Positions 51,215 to 60,594 of a stretch of 64,000 nt of DNA are shown here, one piece after another. The stretch comes from RPQJ01 sp963696545 (GTDB lineage: Bacteria; Pseudomonadota; Gammaproteobacteria; Steroidobacterales; Steroidobacteraceae). The position numbers and the translations under genes are program-made. Numbering within the stretch: the first letter of the stretch is position 1; each line of letters opens with the position of its first letter. The DNA is taken from NCBI GenBank assembly GCA_963696545.1, contig CAVOKQ010000001.1, positions 227,514 through 291,513 on the forward strand. Reading direction: 5' to 3'. The notes beneath the pieces were generated by a model. The model had not been told where the DNA came from. It worked only from the letters and a program-made list of their open reading frames with translations, and ran no database searches.

Positions 51215-51804
51215 TGCAGATCCTCCAGCACGGCACGCAGGCGCTTGTACGCGTAGCGCAGCCGGCTCTTCACGGTCTCGGCCGAGGTTGACGTCAGCGC
51301 GGCGATCTCCGGCAAAGAGAGGCCGCCCTCCACGTGCAGCAGGAAAGCATCACGCTGCGCGGGCGGGATGCCTGCCAGGGCTGCGACCAGCCGTCGCCCG
51401 CTCTGTGCATCGATCGTGATCGACAGCGGATCCGTCGTCGAGTCGTCGTCCAGGCTCGCTGCGTCGACGGCCGTGTCGGTGCCTTCGTCCTGCAGCGACG
51501 TGAACCACGTGCCGCGTTGCGAGCGCCAGTGATCCACCAGGCGATGCCGCGCAATCGTATAGAGCCACGTCGTGAAGCGTGCGTCCGGCGTGTAGCCATC
51601 GCGTGCCCGCACGATCTTCAGCCAGACGTCCTGGTGCAATTCTTCCGCGCTGGCCGCGTTGTCCGTGTGACGCAGCAAGTACCGGTAGGTGCCGCCGCGG
51701 TGACGCGCGTACAGCCGTTCGAACGCGGCGCTGCTGCCGCCCGCGTAGGCGAGCATCAGCGTCTCGTCCGACTCGGTCCCAGGTGTGTTCCGCGCAGGGC
51801 CCAT
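51211..51804 (-). CDS. ECF RNA polymerase sigma factor
   Basis: A 197-residue ECF sigma factor. Region 2 shows ETLMLAYAGGSSAAFERLYARHRGGTYRYLLRHTDNAASAEELHQDVWLKIVRARDGYTP and TTWLYTIARHRLVDHWRSQR; region 4 shows LAGIPPAQRDAFLLHVEGGLSLPEIAALTSTSAETVKSRLRYAYKRLRAVL. I use the ATG at 51804; a GTG at 51891 overlaps the upstream gene (GTGA) and would add 29 residues, and the coupling makes that alternative credible. The downstream gene overlaps by four bases and is a putative anti-sigma factor. Targets are unknown; autoregulation is common. Confidence 0.86.
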   Translation of the reverse strand: MGPARNTPGTESDETLMLAYAGGSSAAFERLYARHRGGTYRYLLRHTDNAASAEELHQDVWLKIVRARDGYTPDARFTTWLYTIARHRLVDHWRSQRGTWFTSLQDEGTDTAVDAASLDDDSTTDPLSITIDAQSGRRLVAALAGIPPAQRDAFLLHVEGGLSLPEIAALTSTSAETVKSRLRYAYKRLRAVLEDLQ

Positions 51805-51887
51805 CGTGCGCCGAGTATCGATGTCACGGCCGTGCGCGGCAACCGCGGTGGTCGCTTGTCGCGCACGATTGCCGGGCAACCGCATCC

Positions 51888-52685
51888 TCACGGATCCGGA
51901 ACGAATCCGAGCGTCGCGGGGAACGGATCGGGATCGTGCCAGCGCGGACTCGGCGGCAGCACACCCATCGCCACCAGATTCTCGCGACGGTCGTAGCGGA
52001 TCACCACGCGCTGGTCGGGGCGATCGCTTGCGCGCTCGAACTCGACGCGCTCGACAGGCGAGTATTCGCGCCGGCCGTGGCCGGTGCCGATGGACGCTTC
52101 CATGCGCGGTGCTGCGGCCTTCTGGTTTCTCGAGGCCGTGGCATCCTGTGCCGATGCACCGGCGCTCGCCGGCTCGGGCAGCGACGAGTCTTCGCGGCTG
52201 AGGTAAGGCGCTTTGGCCTTTTCGCGGAACATCGCGACCCCGATGACGCCAAGATCGTCGGGCCGTCCGGTGCGTGAGGCATACGAATCGGATGGATCCG
52301 AGAAATAGAAAGCAGCGGTGCGGTCGAAGTCCTTGCGCCAGCCCTGGATGTTCACGTAGTCGCCGGGTTCGATCACGTAGCCGGCCTGGTCGGTCGAGGC
52401 GGTCTCACCGGTCACGACGTTCACGCCGTCGACACTGACGACCGCAAGGACGCGTACTCCGGTGCAGTTGCGCACGCGAACGGCATACTCGTTGCCTGGC
52501 GTCCCAACGACGTATCGTTGGCCATGGTGCCTATAGGTCTCCAGGGCCTGGCCGGCATTGCGGTCGTAGATGTCTACGCGCGCGGTTGAGCACGCCGTCG
52601 TTGCGGCCGCAGGAAGAATCGTTGCTGCGAGCACGGCGGCGACGACCAGCATCCGGTCGGTGTTGCGCGAGGCTTGGGCGGTCAT
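51888..52685 (-). CDS. hypothetical exported protein in the ECF sigma operon
   Basis: A 265-residue protein with signal sequence (MLVVAAVLAATILPAAATTA). Residues 35-150 form a beta-sandwich-like region with ARVDIYDRNAGQALETYRHHGQRYVVG, YAVRVRNCTGVRVLAVVSVDGVNVVTG and YVIEPGDYVNIQGWRKD. The rest is low-complexity and Ser-, Ala- and Pro-rich with a conserved-looking end VRYDRRENLVAMGVLPPSPR-type segment. I do not recognise a full-length family. Its gene comes first in a same-strand operon with the ECF sigma and putative anti-sigma genes, so it may be part of the stress response they control. Confidence 0.62.
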   Translation of the reverse strand: MTAQASRNTDRMLVVAAVLAATILPAAATTACSTARVDIYDRNAGQALETYRHHGQRYVVGTPGNEYAVRVRNCTGVRVLAVVSVDGVNVVTGETASTDQAGYVIEPGDYVNIQGWRKDFDRTAAFYFSDPSDSYASRTGRPDDLGVIGVAMFREKAKAPYLSREDSSLPEPASAGASAQDATASRNQKAAAPRMEASIGTGHGRREYSPVERVEFERASDRPDQRVVIRYDRRENLVAMGVLPPSPRWHDPDPFPATLGFVPDP

Positions 52686-52818
52686 GGGCGGGCTCCGTCA
52701 TGGATGGTTCATCCCTTTAAACGGTGCGCGGGGCCGGCCGGGGTTAAACTGGCCGCTAGTGACAAGTCCGGCAGGCCGGGCTTGCTAACATTCGGCGAAT
52801 CAACCGCGGAGACGATGC

Positions 52819-53397
52819 ATGCCTGGTTACTCGAGACGGATTGGATACCTCGGTTGCGCGCTGCTGGCGTCCGTAATGCTCGCCGCCGGCACGGCGCAGG
52901 CCGCGAGCCCTGACGAGCAGCGGGCAGAAATCCGCAGCAACGCCATGAGCACGCTCGATCAGTTGTATGCGACGCAGCCTGCGGCGCGGCAGGCAGTGCA
53001 GAACGCCGCGGGCTACGCGGTGTTCAGCGAGATCGACACGAAGATCCTGTTTGCGGGCGGCGGCGGCGGAAAGGGCATCGTGGTCGACACGATCTCCGAC
53101 CAGGAGACATTCATGCTGATGGCCACGCTGCAGGCGGGCTACGGCATGGGCATCACGAAGATGCACCTCGTCTGGGTCTTCCAGAACGAGGCCGACGTGA
53201 AGAACTTCATTGCGAACGGGTACATGCTGGGCGCCGACACCAATCTGCAGGCAAACCCGGGCGCCGGCGGCGCGATCTACCAGGGAGCTGCGCAGATCCA
53301 GCCCGGCGTGTGGCTTTACCAGCTGTCGGATGCGGGGCTCGCGCTCGACTTGACGGTCGAGGGCACCAAGTACTTCAAGGACCCCGACCTGAACTAG
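52819..53397 (+). CDS. SYLF (YSC84-like) lipid-binding protein, exported
   Basis: A 192-residue protein with signal peptide (LGCALLASVMLAAGTAQA). Residues about 45-190 form the SYLF/YSC84 domain: LYATQPAARQAVQNAAGYAVFSEIDTKILFAGGGGGKGIV, TFMLMATLQAGYGMGITKMHLVWVFQNEADVKNF, then QANPGAGGAIYQGAAQIQPGVWLYQLSDAGLALDLTVEGTKYFKD. The domain binds phosphoinositide-like and anionic lipids; bacterial copies are periplasmic and of unknown role. It stands alone on the plus strand, converging on bfr across a long inverted repeat. Confidence 0.85.
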   Translation: MPGYSRRIGYLGCALLASVMLAAGTAQAASPDEQRAEIRSNAMSTLDQLYATQPAARQAVQNAAGYAVFSEIDTKILFAGGGGGKGIVVDTISDQETFMLMATLQAGYGMGITKMHLVWVFQNEADVKNFIANGYMLGADTNLQANPGAGGAIYQGAAQIQPGVWLYQLSDAGLALDLTVEGTKYFKDPDLN

Positions 53398-53413
53398 GAA
53401 ACAGGGGACAGAT

Positions 53414-53469
53414 AAATAGGTGCCAGGCACCGAATTTCCGGTCGGAAATTCGGTGCCTGGCACCTATTT
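53414..53469. repeat. long inverted repeat built from two palindromic repeat copies
   Basis: Two copies of the AAATAGGTGCCAGGCACC... element face each other as perfect 27-base arms (53414-53440 and 53443-53469) around a 2-base loop (GT). Each arm carries the GGTGCCAGGCACC core found at 38.5 and 49.5 kb. The structure lies between the stops of SYLF (+) and bfr (-), and can form a stem on either strand, so it probably terminates transcription in both directions. A GGGGACAGAT stretch precedes it on the left. Confidence 0.85.
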
Positions 53470-53472
53470 TTC

Positions 53473-53949
53473 TCAGCTGCCGGCGCTCATCTGCGACTGG
53501 CAGTAGTTCTGGATTCCGACGCGGCCAATCAGCTCGAGCTGCGTTTCGAGGAAGTCGATGTGCTCTTCCTCGGACTCGAGGATGTCCTCGAACAGCTCGC
53601 GGCTGACGAAATCACCGACCTTTTCGCAATGGGTGATCGCGGCCTTGAGGTCCGGGTGCGCGATCTGCTCGAGCTTCAGGTCGCACTCGAGCGTTTCCTT
53701 CACGTCCTCGCCGATCATCAGCTTGCCGAGCGCCTGCAGGTTCGGCAGGCCCTCGAGGAACAGGATCCGCTCGATCAGCCGGTCGGCGTGCTTCATCTCG
53801 TCGACCGACTCCTTGAACGTATGTTCGCCGAGCTTGTCGAGCCCCCAGTTCTTCAGCATCCGCGAATGCAGGAAGTACTGGTTGATCGCCGTGAGTTCGT
53901 TCTTGAGGATCTTGTTCAGGTGCGCGATGACTTCGACGTCGCCCTTCAT
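53473..53949 (-). CDS. bfr: bacterioferritin
   Basis: A 158-residue bacterioferritin. The ferroxidase-centre residues are at Glu18 (LKNELT), Glu51 and His54 (DEMKHADR), with Met52 as haem ligand, and the later ILESEEEHIDFLETQ supplies Glu and His. It stores iron as a ferric mineral in a 24-mer with haem b between subunits. It is downstream of bfd (51-base gap) and probably shares its Fur-controlled promoter. The ATG and length are canonical. Confidence 0.95.
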   Translation of the reverse strand: MKGDVEVIAHLNKILKNELTAINQYFLHSRMLKNWGLDKLGEHTFKESVDEMKHADRLIERILFLEGLPNLQALGKLMIGEDVKETLECDLKLEQIAHPDLKAAITHCEKVGDFVSRELFEDILESEEEHIDFLETQLELIGRVGIQNYCQSQMSAGS

Positions 53950-54000
53950 GGCGATGTACTCCCGGGAAACGTGGATGGGATGGGGCAGGGCCCCGTCTGG

Positions 54001-54195
54001 TCAGGAAGCGTGAGGCGTCGGCTGGCCGGACGCAAGGGCCCGCTCGTCCAGCAGCTGGCGGGCGCAGGGTTCGCATGCACCGCAGCAGGTGGCGACACCG
54101 GTGCAGTACTGCAGCTGCTCGAACGAGCGCGCACCCTCGCGGATGGCCTGGTCGAGCCGCTTTTCCGAAATGCCGTGGCAGACGCAGACGTACAT
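54001..54195 (-). CDS. bfd: bacterioferritin-associated ferredoxin
   Basis: A 64-residue [2Fe-2S] protein. It has the four ligand cysteines in the Bfd arrangement: Cys4 and Cys6 (VCVCHGIS) and Cys38 and Cys41 (TCCGACEPC). Bfd reduces bacterioferritin to release iron under starvation. It is transcribed with bfr; a Fur-type site overlaps its promoter (next entries). Length and motifs are canonical. Confidence 0.93.
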   Translation of the reverse strand: MYVCVCHGISEKRLDQAIREGARSFEQLQYCTGVATCCGACEPCARQLLDERALASGQPTPHAS

Positions 54196-54215
54196 GGTTC
54201 GGGGCCTCGAGCGGG

Positions 54216-54244
54216 ATCCTAGCTGCCTCAGGACCCAAATGCAA
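54216..54244 (-). promoter_or_regulatory. probable sigma-70 promoter of bfd-bfr
   Basis: On the minus strand TTGCAT (54239-54244) and TAGGAT (54216-54221) are separated by 17 bases, about 20-40 bases upstream of the bfd start. The -35 box overlaps the Fur-type site. Confidence 0.5.
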
Positions 54245-54257
54245 ATGATTCCTATTT
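54238..54257. promoter_or_regulatory. Fur box upstream of bfd
   Basis: AATGCAAATGATTCCTATTT resembles Fur-box sequences of the GCAAATGATTCTCATTT kind, with the AAATGATT core intact. It overlaps the bfd -35 element, the position expected for repression when iron is sufficient. The score is by eye. Confidence 0.6.
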
Positions 54258-54371
54258 AGGTATTTTCCGAAACGACCTGTGGTACAAGGCTCGCCCGCCC
54301 GGCAAAGCCGGGACTGGAACGGAACCGGACGCAGGTGACACGGGCAATCAACCAGGAGAGGAGCGCGCGCG

Positions 54372-54737
54372 ATGTCGGATCCGCCTGACCAGCGGGACTC
54401 GGTTGAACGCGCCCTGATGGACCGGTTCCGGGACCGGGCGAACCACGTTCCCGAACAACCGCCGCGGCGTCTGCTGCAGTACGCGGTCGCGCTGCTGCTG
54501 TCCGTATTGATCGTGTTCCTGGTCCTGTTCGGATTCGACAGGTTCCTGACGAGCGTGCAGAAATTCATGGAGATCGAGGTCGAGCAGAGTGCGCCAGTCA
54601 CTGCAGAGCCCGCGCCGACTGACCCGATTCCCGCGTTCGTGGTTCCTGCCGACGTCAGTCCGCCACCGCCGGCGGATCCGGGTCTTCGTCCCAGCCCGCC
54701 TCGGGCTCCGGATAACGCGCCAGCCACTCCCCGATGA
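54372..54737 (+). CDS. hypothetical single-pass membrane protein
   Basis: A 121-residue protein with a strong ribosome site (AGGAGAGG) before the ATG. A basic, charged N-terminus (ERALMDRFRDRANHVPE, about 12-28) is followed by one transmembrane helix (about 35-54, LQYAVALLLSVLIVFLVLFGF), then a region to about 72 and a Pro-, Ala- and Asp-rich tail. The last 83 bases overlap the ferritin-like gene on the opposite strand. It is divergent from bfd and may share the Fur-box region. No family recognised. Confidence 0.6.
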   Translation: MSDPPDQRDSVERALMDRFRDRANHVPEQPPRRLLQYAVALLLSVLIVFLVLFGFDRFLTSVQKFMEIEVEQSAPVTAEPAPTDPIPAFVVPADVSPPPPADPGLRPSPPRAPDNAPATPR

Positions 54738-55167
54738 GCCGCACATGTTCGCGCTCGTCCTCGGCCATTTCGGCCGCGGCAGCACACACGTCGGCCGGCA
54801 GCTTCGCAGCAGCGAAGCGCTCGAAGAATTCCGCGGCGCGACGTTCGTTGTGCTCGGCCAGTTTCAGCGCGTGGTACGGCTGCATCAGGTAGTGCAGGTC
54901 ACTGTAGTCGGTGGTCTCAGGGCCTTCCGGCGTCTCCCAGCGAAACGAGCTCGTGTCCGGAGCGCGGGTCCAGCCCATCTTCGCCATAATCTGGTCGCGG
55001 TGCTTGCCCTCGATCCGCGCGAGCTTCGCGAAGAGTTCGGCCACCTCGCGGTTGTGGTGCGTGTTCATCTGTTCCGCGAGTTCCGCGTAGCGTTCCGCCG
55101 CCTCGACCTCCATCGCCCAGGCGTACGTCATGAACTCATCGACCGTGCGCGGCAGCTTCCTCTTCAT
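54655..55167 (-). CDS. ferritin-like (rubrerythrin-type) diiron protein
   Basis: A 170-residue protein with the ferritin-like four-helix pattern: MEVEAAERYAELAEQMNTHHNREVAELFAKLARIEGKHRDQI (ExxY/ExxH motifs, about 20-61) and AAEMAEDEREHVRLIGEWLARYPEP (EDEREHVR, about 130-140). Both halves keep the ExxH pairs of a diiron site. It lacks the C-terminal rubredoxin domain of classical rubrerythrins. It starts inside the korB stop (ATGA overlap), so it is co-translated with the 2-oxoacid:ferredoxin oxidoreductase and may protect or supply it with iron; this is inference. Confidence 0.78.
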   Translation of the reverse strand: MKRKLPRTVDEFMTYAWAMEVEAAERYAELAEQMNTHHNREVAELFAKLARIEGKHRDQIMAKMGWTRAPDTSSFRWETPEGPETTDYSDLHYLMQPYHALKLAEHNERRAAEFFERFAAAKLPADVCAAAAEMAEDEREHVRLIGEWLARYPEPEAGWDEDPDPPAVAD

Positions 55168-55985
55168 AGCGCGAACCCCGCTTCGAGCACGCTCGCATCA
55201 CGATTCGCCCGCTCGCCACGCGGGGAATAGGGCTTGCGGTCGCCGGCATACAGGACGCCGAGGTCGAAGCCGGTGTCACGCAACATCCGGCGCGCCGCAC
55301 GTGCGATGTCCGACGTCGGCCTGATTGCGTCCGGCTTCACGATCTTCTTCCAGTCGCGCTGCTCGGGCCGGAAAGTGACGCAGGGCGACAGCACTTCGAC
55401 GAACGAGAAACCCGGATGCCGCACCGCCTGGACGATCAAGTCGGCGAGTCCGTTCGGGTCGCCAGTGAACGCGCGCGCGATGAAGTTCGCGCCCGACGAA
55501 AGCGCGACGACCATCGGATGGAATTCGCGCAGGCCCGTGCCGTCCGGCGACAGCTTCGAGTCCCAGTCCGGCTCGGTCGTGGGCGAGGGCTGGCCCTTGG
55601 TCATGCCATACACACGGTTGTCCATGACGATGTAGGTCATGTCGACGTTGCGGCGGCACGCGTGCAGGAAGTGGTTGCCGCCGATCGAGTAACCGTCGCC
55701 GTCGCCGCCCGTCACGATCACCGTCAGGTCGGGCCGCGCGATCTTGAGTCCCGTGCCTGCCGCGAGCGCCCGTCCGTGCACGCCGTGAAATCCGTAGCAG
55801 GTGGTGTATGCGGGAATCCGCGACGAGCACCCGATGCCGGACACGACCGCAACGTTTTCGGGCTGCAGCTCCATCTTCGCGAGTGCCTTCGCAAGCGCGT
55901 TCACGACGCCGAAGTCGCCGCAACCCGGGCACCACACCGGCTTGATGTCGGACTTGAAGTCCGCGTGAGTCAGCGCCTCGTTCAT
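55164..55985 (-). CDS. korB: 2-oxoacid:ferredoxin oxidoreductase, beta subunit
   Basis: A 273-residue thiamine-pyrophosphate subunit. CPGCGD lies at 19-24, the TPP/Mg motif GDGDGYSIGGNH at 94-105, and NRVYGMTKGQ at 123-132; IGCSSRIPAYTTCYGFHGVHGRA (51-73) is diagnostic. It forms an oxidoreductase with the alpha-gamma subunit that decarboxylates 2-oxoglutarate (or a related 2-oxoacid) using ferredoxin. The ATG at 55985 overlaps korA by four bases. Subunit composition resembles the two-subunit KorAB type. Confidence 0.9.
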   Translation of the reverse strand: MNEALTHADFKSDIKPVWCPGCGDFGVVNALAKALAKMELQPENVAVVSGIGCSSRIPAYTTCYGFHGVHGRALAAGTGLKIARPDLTVIVTGGDGDGYSIGGNHFLHACRRNVDMTYIVMDNRVYGMTKGQPSPTTEPDWDSKLSPDGTGLREFHPMVVALSSGANFIARAFTGDPNGLADLIVQAVRHPGFSFVEVLSPCVTFRPEQRDWKKIVKPDAIRPTSDIARAARRMLRDTGFDLGVLYAGDRKPYSPRGERANRDASVLEAGFAL

Positions 55986-57742
55986 GTGCGGCTCCAATCG
56001 ATCAGGTGGCGACGAATGTCGCCCGGGTTGAACTGCATCGCGCCCGGTCGATGCAGCGAAGTCAACTTGCCGGGCAGGTCGTAATCGGCCCGCAGGTATC
56101 GATAGAGCTGCCCCGTGTGGTTCTGTTCGATCACGATGACCTTGCGCACACCCTCGAGCGCTGCGGCCAGCCGCGCCGGCTGGGCAGGGGCGAGCAGTCG
56201 CATCGAGACGAGCCGTGCCTGCACGCCGTCGGCGTGCGCGCGGGCGAGGCCTTCGCGCACGATGCCAGTGCAACTGCCGAACGTGACGATCGCGAGATCT
56301 CCCTCGCCTTCGACGTCGGCCCACAGCTCGCCGTAGTCCGCGAGCTCGAGCTTGCGGCGCCGCTTGTCGAGCTGCGCGAGGTGGTCGGTTCCCTGCGACG
56401 ATGGCGTACCGCGCTCGCCGTGCTCCAGGCCATCCGCCGTGTATGCGACCCCGGCAGTGCCGGGGATCGCCATCGGCGAAACTCCGCTGGTCGTCACCGC
56501 ATAGCGCCTGTATCCAGGCGTGTTCGATTCGGCGACCACCCGCCCGGCACCGGCGTCCGCTTCGAGTTCCGCGGGGCGGTCGATCACCGCGCGCGTCTGG
56601 CCGAAGAACTGGTCCGACAGCACGATCGCCGGCGACTGCAACGATTCGGCGAGTCGTACGGCCCATTGCGTCGTACGCAGGCAGTCCGCGACCGAGTTCG
56701 GGGCGAGCACGAGGTGCGGCGCGTCGCCGTGCAGTCCGTACAGCGCGATGTTGAGGTCGCCCTGCTCGGACTTGGTCGGGATGCCGGTGGACGGTCCAAC
56801 GCGCATCACGTCCACGACGACGATCGGCGTCTCGGAGGCGACGGCCAGGCCGAGCGACTCGACCATCAGCGCGAGGCCGGGACCCGAGGTCGCGGTCAAC
56901 GCCGGCACGCCGCCATACGAACCGCCGATCGCCATGTTGATCGATGCGAGTTCATCCTCTGCCTGCACGAGCGTGCCACCGACTTCAGCCAGCGCGGGGC
57001 TCATCCACTCCAGCAGTTCGGTAGCCGGCGTGATCGGGTAGGCCGCGACGAAACGCACGCCGCCCTTGATCGCGCCGTAGCCGGCGGCTTCGTTGCCGGT
57101 GAGCAGCCAGCGCTGGGCGGTGCGGGGCGGTGCCGGCAGCAGGGAGAAAGTCCGGGGCATCGCTCCGGCCGCTTCCCGGCCGGCGGCGACAGCCGCGAGG
57201 CTCGGCACAAGTGCCGCCGGTCGTTTCGCCAGCGACTTTTCGACGGCCCGCGTGGCGGCTTGCTCTGGAAGCCCGACCAGCGCCGCCACCAGCCCGAGCA
57301 GCAGCATGTTCGCCCGCCCGTCCGGAATGCCCTTCGCTATCTTCTTCAGAGCGACCTGCGCGAGGGCGGCGCCGGTCCGTGTGAACACCTCGTGCGGCTC
57401 GCCCTGGTCGGGGTCTCCGATGATGAGGCTGCCCGGTCCGAGCGGGATCTCGGCGCCGAAGCGGTGCACGTTTTCCCAGTCGACGGCGGCGAGCACGTCG
57501 AAGTGGTCGTCCATGCATTCGGCCGCGCGGCAGGAAATGCGGATCATCGCCGCGGCTTCGCCGCCTCGGATCTGCGGACCGGAGGAGCGCGTCATCAGGG
57601 CGTAGTAGCCGGCATGGGCCGCCGCCTCGAGCAGCATGTTGCCGGCCGTCATGACGCCCGCGCCGCCGCTGCCGGTGAGTGCGATCGATACGCTGGTGTG
57701 GCGCGGCGTGGGAGCCGTGCCGGGACTTTCGGTTTGTTGCAT
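55982..57742 (-). CDS. korA: 2-oxoacid:ferredoxin oxidoreductase, fused gamma-alpha subunit
   Basis: A 586-residue fused subunit. The N-terminal gamma domain (about 15-190) has VSIALTGSGGAGVMTAGNMLLEAAAHAGYYALMTRSSGPQIRGGEAAAMIRIS; the alpha domain follows with LLTGNEAAGYGAIKGGVRFVAAYPITPATELLEWM (about 212-246), GGVPALTATSGPGLALMVESLGLAVASETPIVVVDVMRVGPSTGIPTKSEQGD, and the C-terminal FGSCTGIVREGLARA and VIVIEQNHTGQLYRYLR. The enzyme may run oxidatively in the TCA cycle. The ATG is at 57742; it is the first gene of korA-korB-ferritin-like. Confidence 0.9.
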   Translation of the reverse strand: MQQTESPGTAPTPRHTSVSIALTGSGGAGVMTAGNMLLEAAAHAGYYALMTRSSGPQIRGGEAAAMIRISCRAAECMDDHFDVLAAVDWENVHRFGAEIPLGPGSLIIGDPDQGEPHEVFTRTGAALAQVALKKIAKGIPDGRANMLLLGLVAALVGLPEQAATRAVEKSLAKRPAALVPSLAAVAAGREAAGAMPRTFSLLPAPPRTAQRWLLTGNEAAGYGAIKGGVRFVAAYPITPATELLEWMSPALAEVGGTLVQAEDELASINMAIGGSYGGVPALTATSGPGLALMVESLGLAVASETPIVVVDVMRVGPSTGIPTKSEQGDLNIALYGLHGDAPHLVLAPNSVADCLRTTQWAVRLAESLQSPAIVLSDQFFGQTRAVIDRPAELEADAGAGRVVAESNTPGYRRYAVTTSGVSPMAIPGTAGVAYTADGLEHGERGTPSSQGTDHLAQLDKRRRKLELADYGELWADVEGEGDLAIVTFGSCTGIVREGLARAHADGVQARLVSMRLLAPAQPARLAAALEGVRKVIVIEQNHTGQLYRYLRADYDLPGKLTSLHRPGAMQFNPGDIRRHLIDWSRT

Positions 57743-57815
57743 TGCGGCGCTATTGTAAGAGCTGCCGGGCCGGAAGCTTAAGAGTATGGCCCAAGCGACC
57801 CGGCAGGAGGCGGTG

Positions 57816-58124
57816 ATGGGCGATGTTCAATCCGAACTGGCTGTGCCGCCCGAAGTGGCGGCGATTCGTGATCGCGGTTACGCGAGTTGGGTCAATGCAG
57901 AGGTGGCGGCGGCCATCCGCAATCAGTTTGCGGCCGACCGCATCCCTGTGAAGGGCATCCGGCACGTTCTCATCTGGGGCATCCAGGTGGATGACGAGCG
58001 GGAGCTCCCAGGCCACGAACGCACGATGATTCCCGACGAGGAGCTGTGGCAAGTCGAGCTCGAGGCGGCCGACGGGTCGCGTTTCGAGGTCAATTCCCAG
58101 CTGCTGGTCCCTGCGCCACGCTGA
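57816..58124 (+). CDS. hypothetical protein
   Basis: A 102-residue soluble protein. The ATG at 57816 is preceded by GGAGGCGGTG, a near-ideal ribosome site; an upstream ATG at 57786 is in frame. The sequence (PPEVAAIRDRGYASWVNAEVAAAIRNQFAADRIPVKGIRHVLIWGIQV, then DEELWQVELEAADGSRFEVNSQLLV) looks like a small alpha/beta domain with no motif I recognise. It is divergent from korA, 73 bases from its start, and converges on the sigma factor gene. Confidence 0.6.
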   Translation: MGDVQSELAVPPEVAAIRDRGYASWVNAEVAAAIRNQFAADRIPVKGIRHVLIWGIQVDDERELPGHERTMIPDEELWQVELEAADGSRFEVNSQLLVPAPR

Positions 58125-58139
58125 GCGGCTTGCCGGCTG

Positions 58140-58748
58140 TCAGAGCCTGAGCAAGCGACGCGCCAGGTAGCTGCGCCCGTCATCGTCGAGATAGACGACG
58201 ATCGCTCGCAGTGCGCGGCACTTGCGTTGCCGCACCAGGACCGGCGAAATGCCGAGGCGTGCCGCGATCTCTCCGGGCTTGAGTCCGTCGGCCAGGCTCA
58301 ACTGCAGGATCTGCCGATCGCGGATGTTCAGCAGCGCGAGCGCCTTGAGTGCGAGGTCGCGACGGTCCTGCATTTCGTAGTCATCAGTCGGATCGCTGCC
58401 GAAGGCATCCGGGTTCAGCGCCATGGTCCGCGGTGCGCGGCGGGCCGAGCGGATGTAGCCGTTGATGATGTTCGCGGCAGTGCCGCGCACGAACCCGCCG
58501 AGTTGCCCCGTATTGCGCACGCTGCCATGGCGGAGCGCCGTGATCACGGCCATCAGCACCTCGTCCATGAGTTCGCGCGCAGCGTCGCGATTGCGCGTGC
58601 GCGACAGAGCCATCGCGAATACACAATCGCAATAGAGGCCCACCAACTCGGCCTCGGCAGCGCGGTCCCCCTTCCCGATGCGCTGCGCGAGTGCCTCGCT
58701 GTCGTCGACGCCTGCGACGTTCTTCTGGGCGCCACGCGAGTCTCGCAA
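58140..58748 (-). CDS. ECF-like RNA polymerase sigma factor
   Basis: A sigma factor of about 202 residues. Region 2 appears as LAQRIGKGDRAAEAELVGLYCDCVFAMALSRTRNRDAARELMDEVLMAVITALRHG and TAANIINGYIRSARRAPR; region 4 as ALKALALLNIRDRQILQLSLADGLKPGEIAARLGISPVLVRQRKCRALRAIVVYL. The start is uncertain: a TTG at 58748 with AGGA upstream fits, and the frame runs on further into the divergent decarboxylase gene. No anti-sigma gene is adjacent. It may control the divergent decarboxylase; that is inference. Confidence 0.72.
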   Translation of the reverse strand: MRDSRGAQKNVAGVDDSEALAQRIGKGDRAAEAELVGLYCDCVFAMALSRTRNRDAARELMDEVLMAVITALRHGSVRNTGQLGGFVRGTAANIINGYIRSARRAPRTMALNPDAFGSDPTDDYEMQDRRDLALKALALLNIRDRQILQLSLADGLKPGEIAARLGISPVLVRQRKCRALRAIVVYLDDDGRSYLARRLLRL

Positions 58749-58900
58749 CGTTCCTGTCGCTATTGGCTGGATGCTACGCCTGCGCTGCGCAGGTGTCAGT
58801 CCCGGCGCCGGCCTGCGAATGAGTCTCGGTATCTGCGGGGTACCGCCCGTGGCGGTTCCCGCGACAATGCGTCTCCGGCTGCAACGCCAGGTCGCACGGC

Positions 58901-60520
<1,620 letters not shown>

Positions 60521-60594
60521 CCAAGACGGCCATCGGATTGCGGCGGAGCCGTATGACGATTCGTCCGGCCATGTGCCATGCTCGCATCTCGTAG

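Noticed and set aside
56006..57781. A 591-residue plus-strand ORF opposite korA
   Set aside because: Antisense shadow; korA on the other strand has all family motifs.
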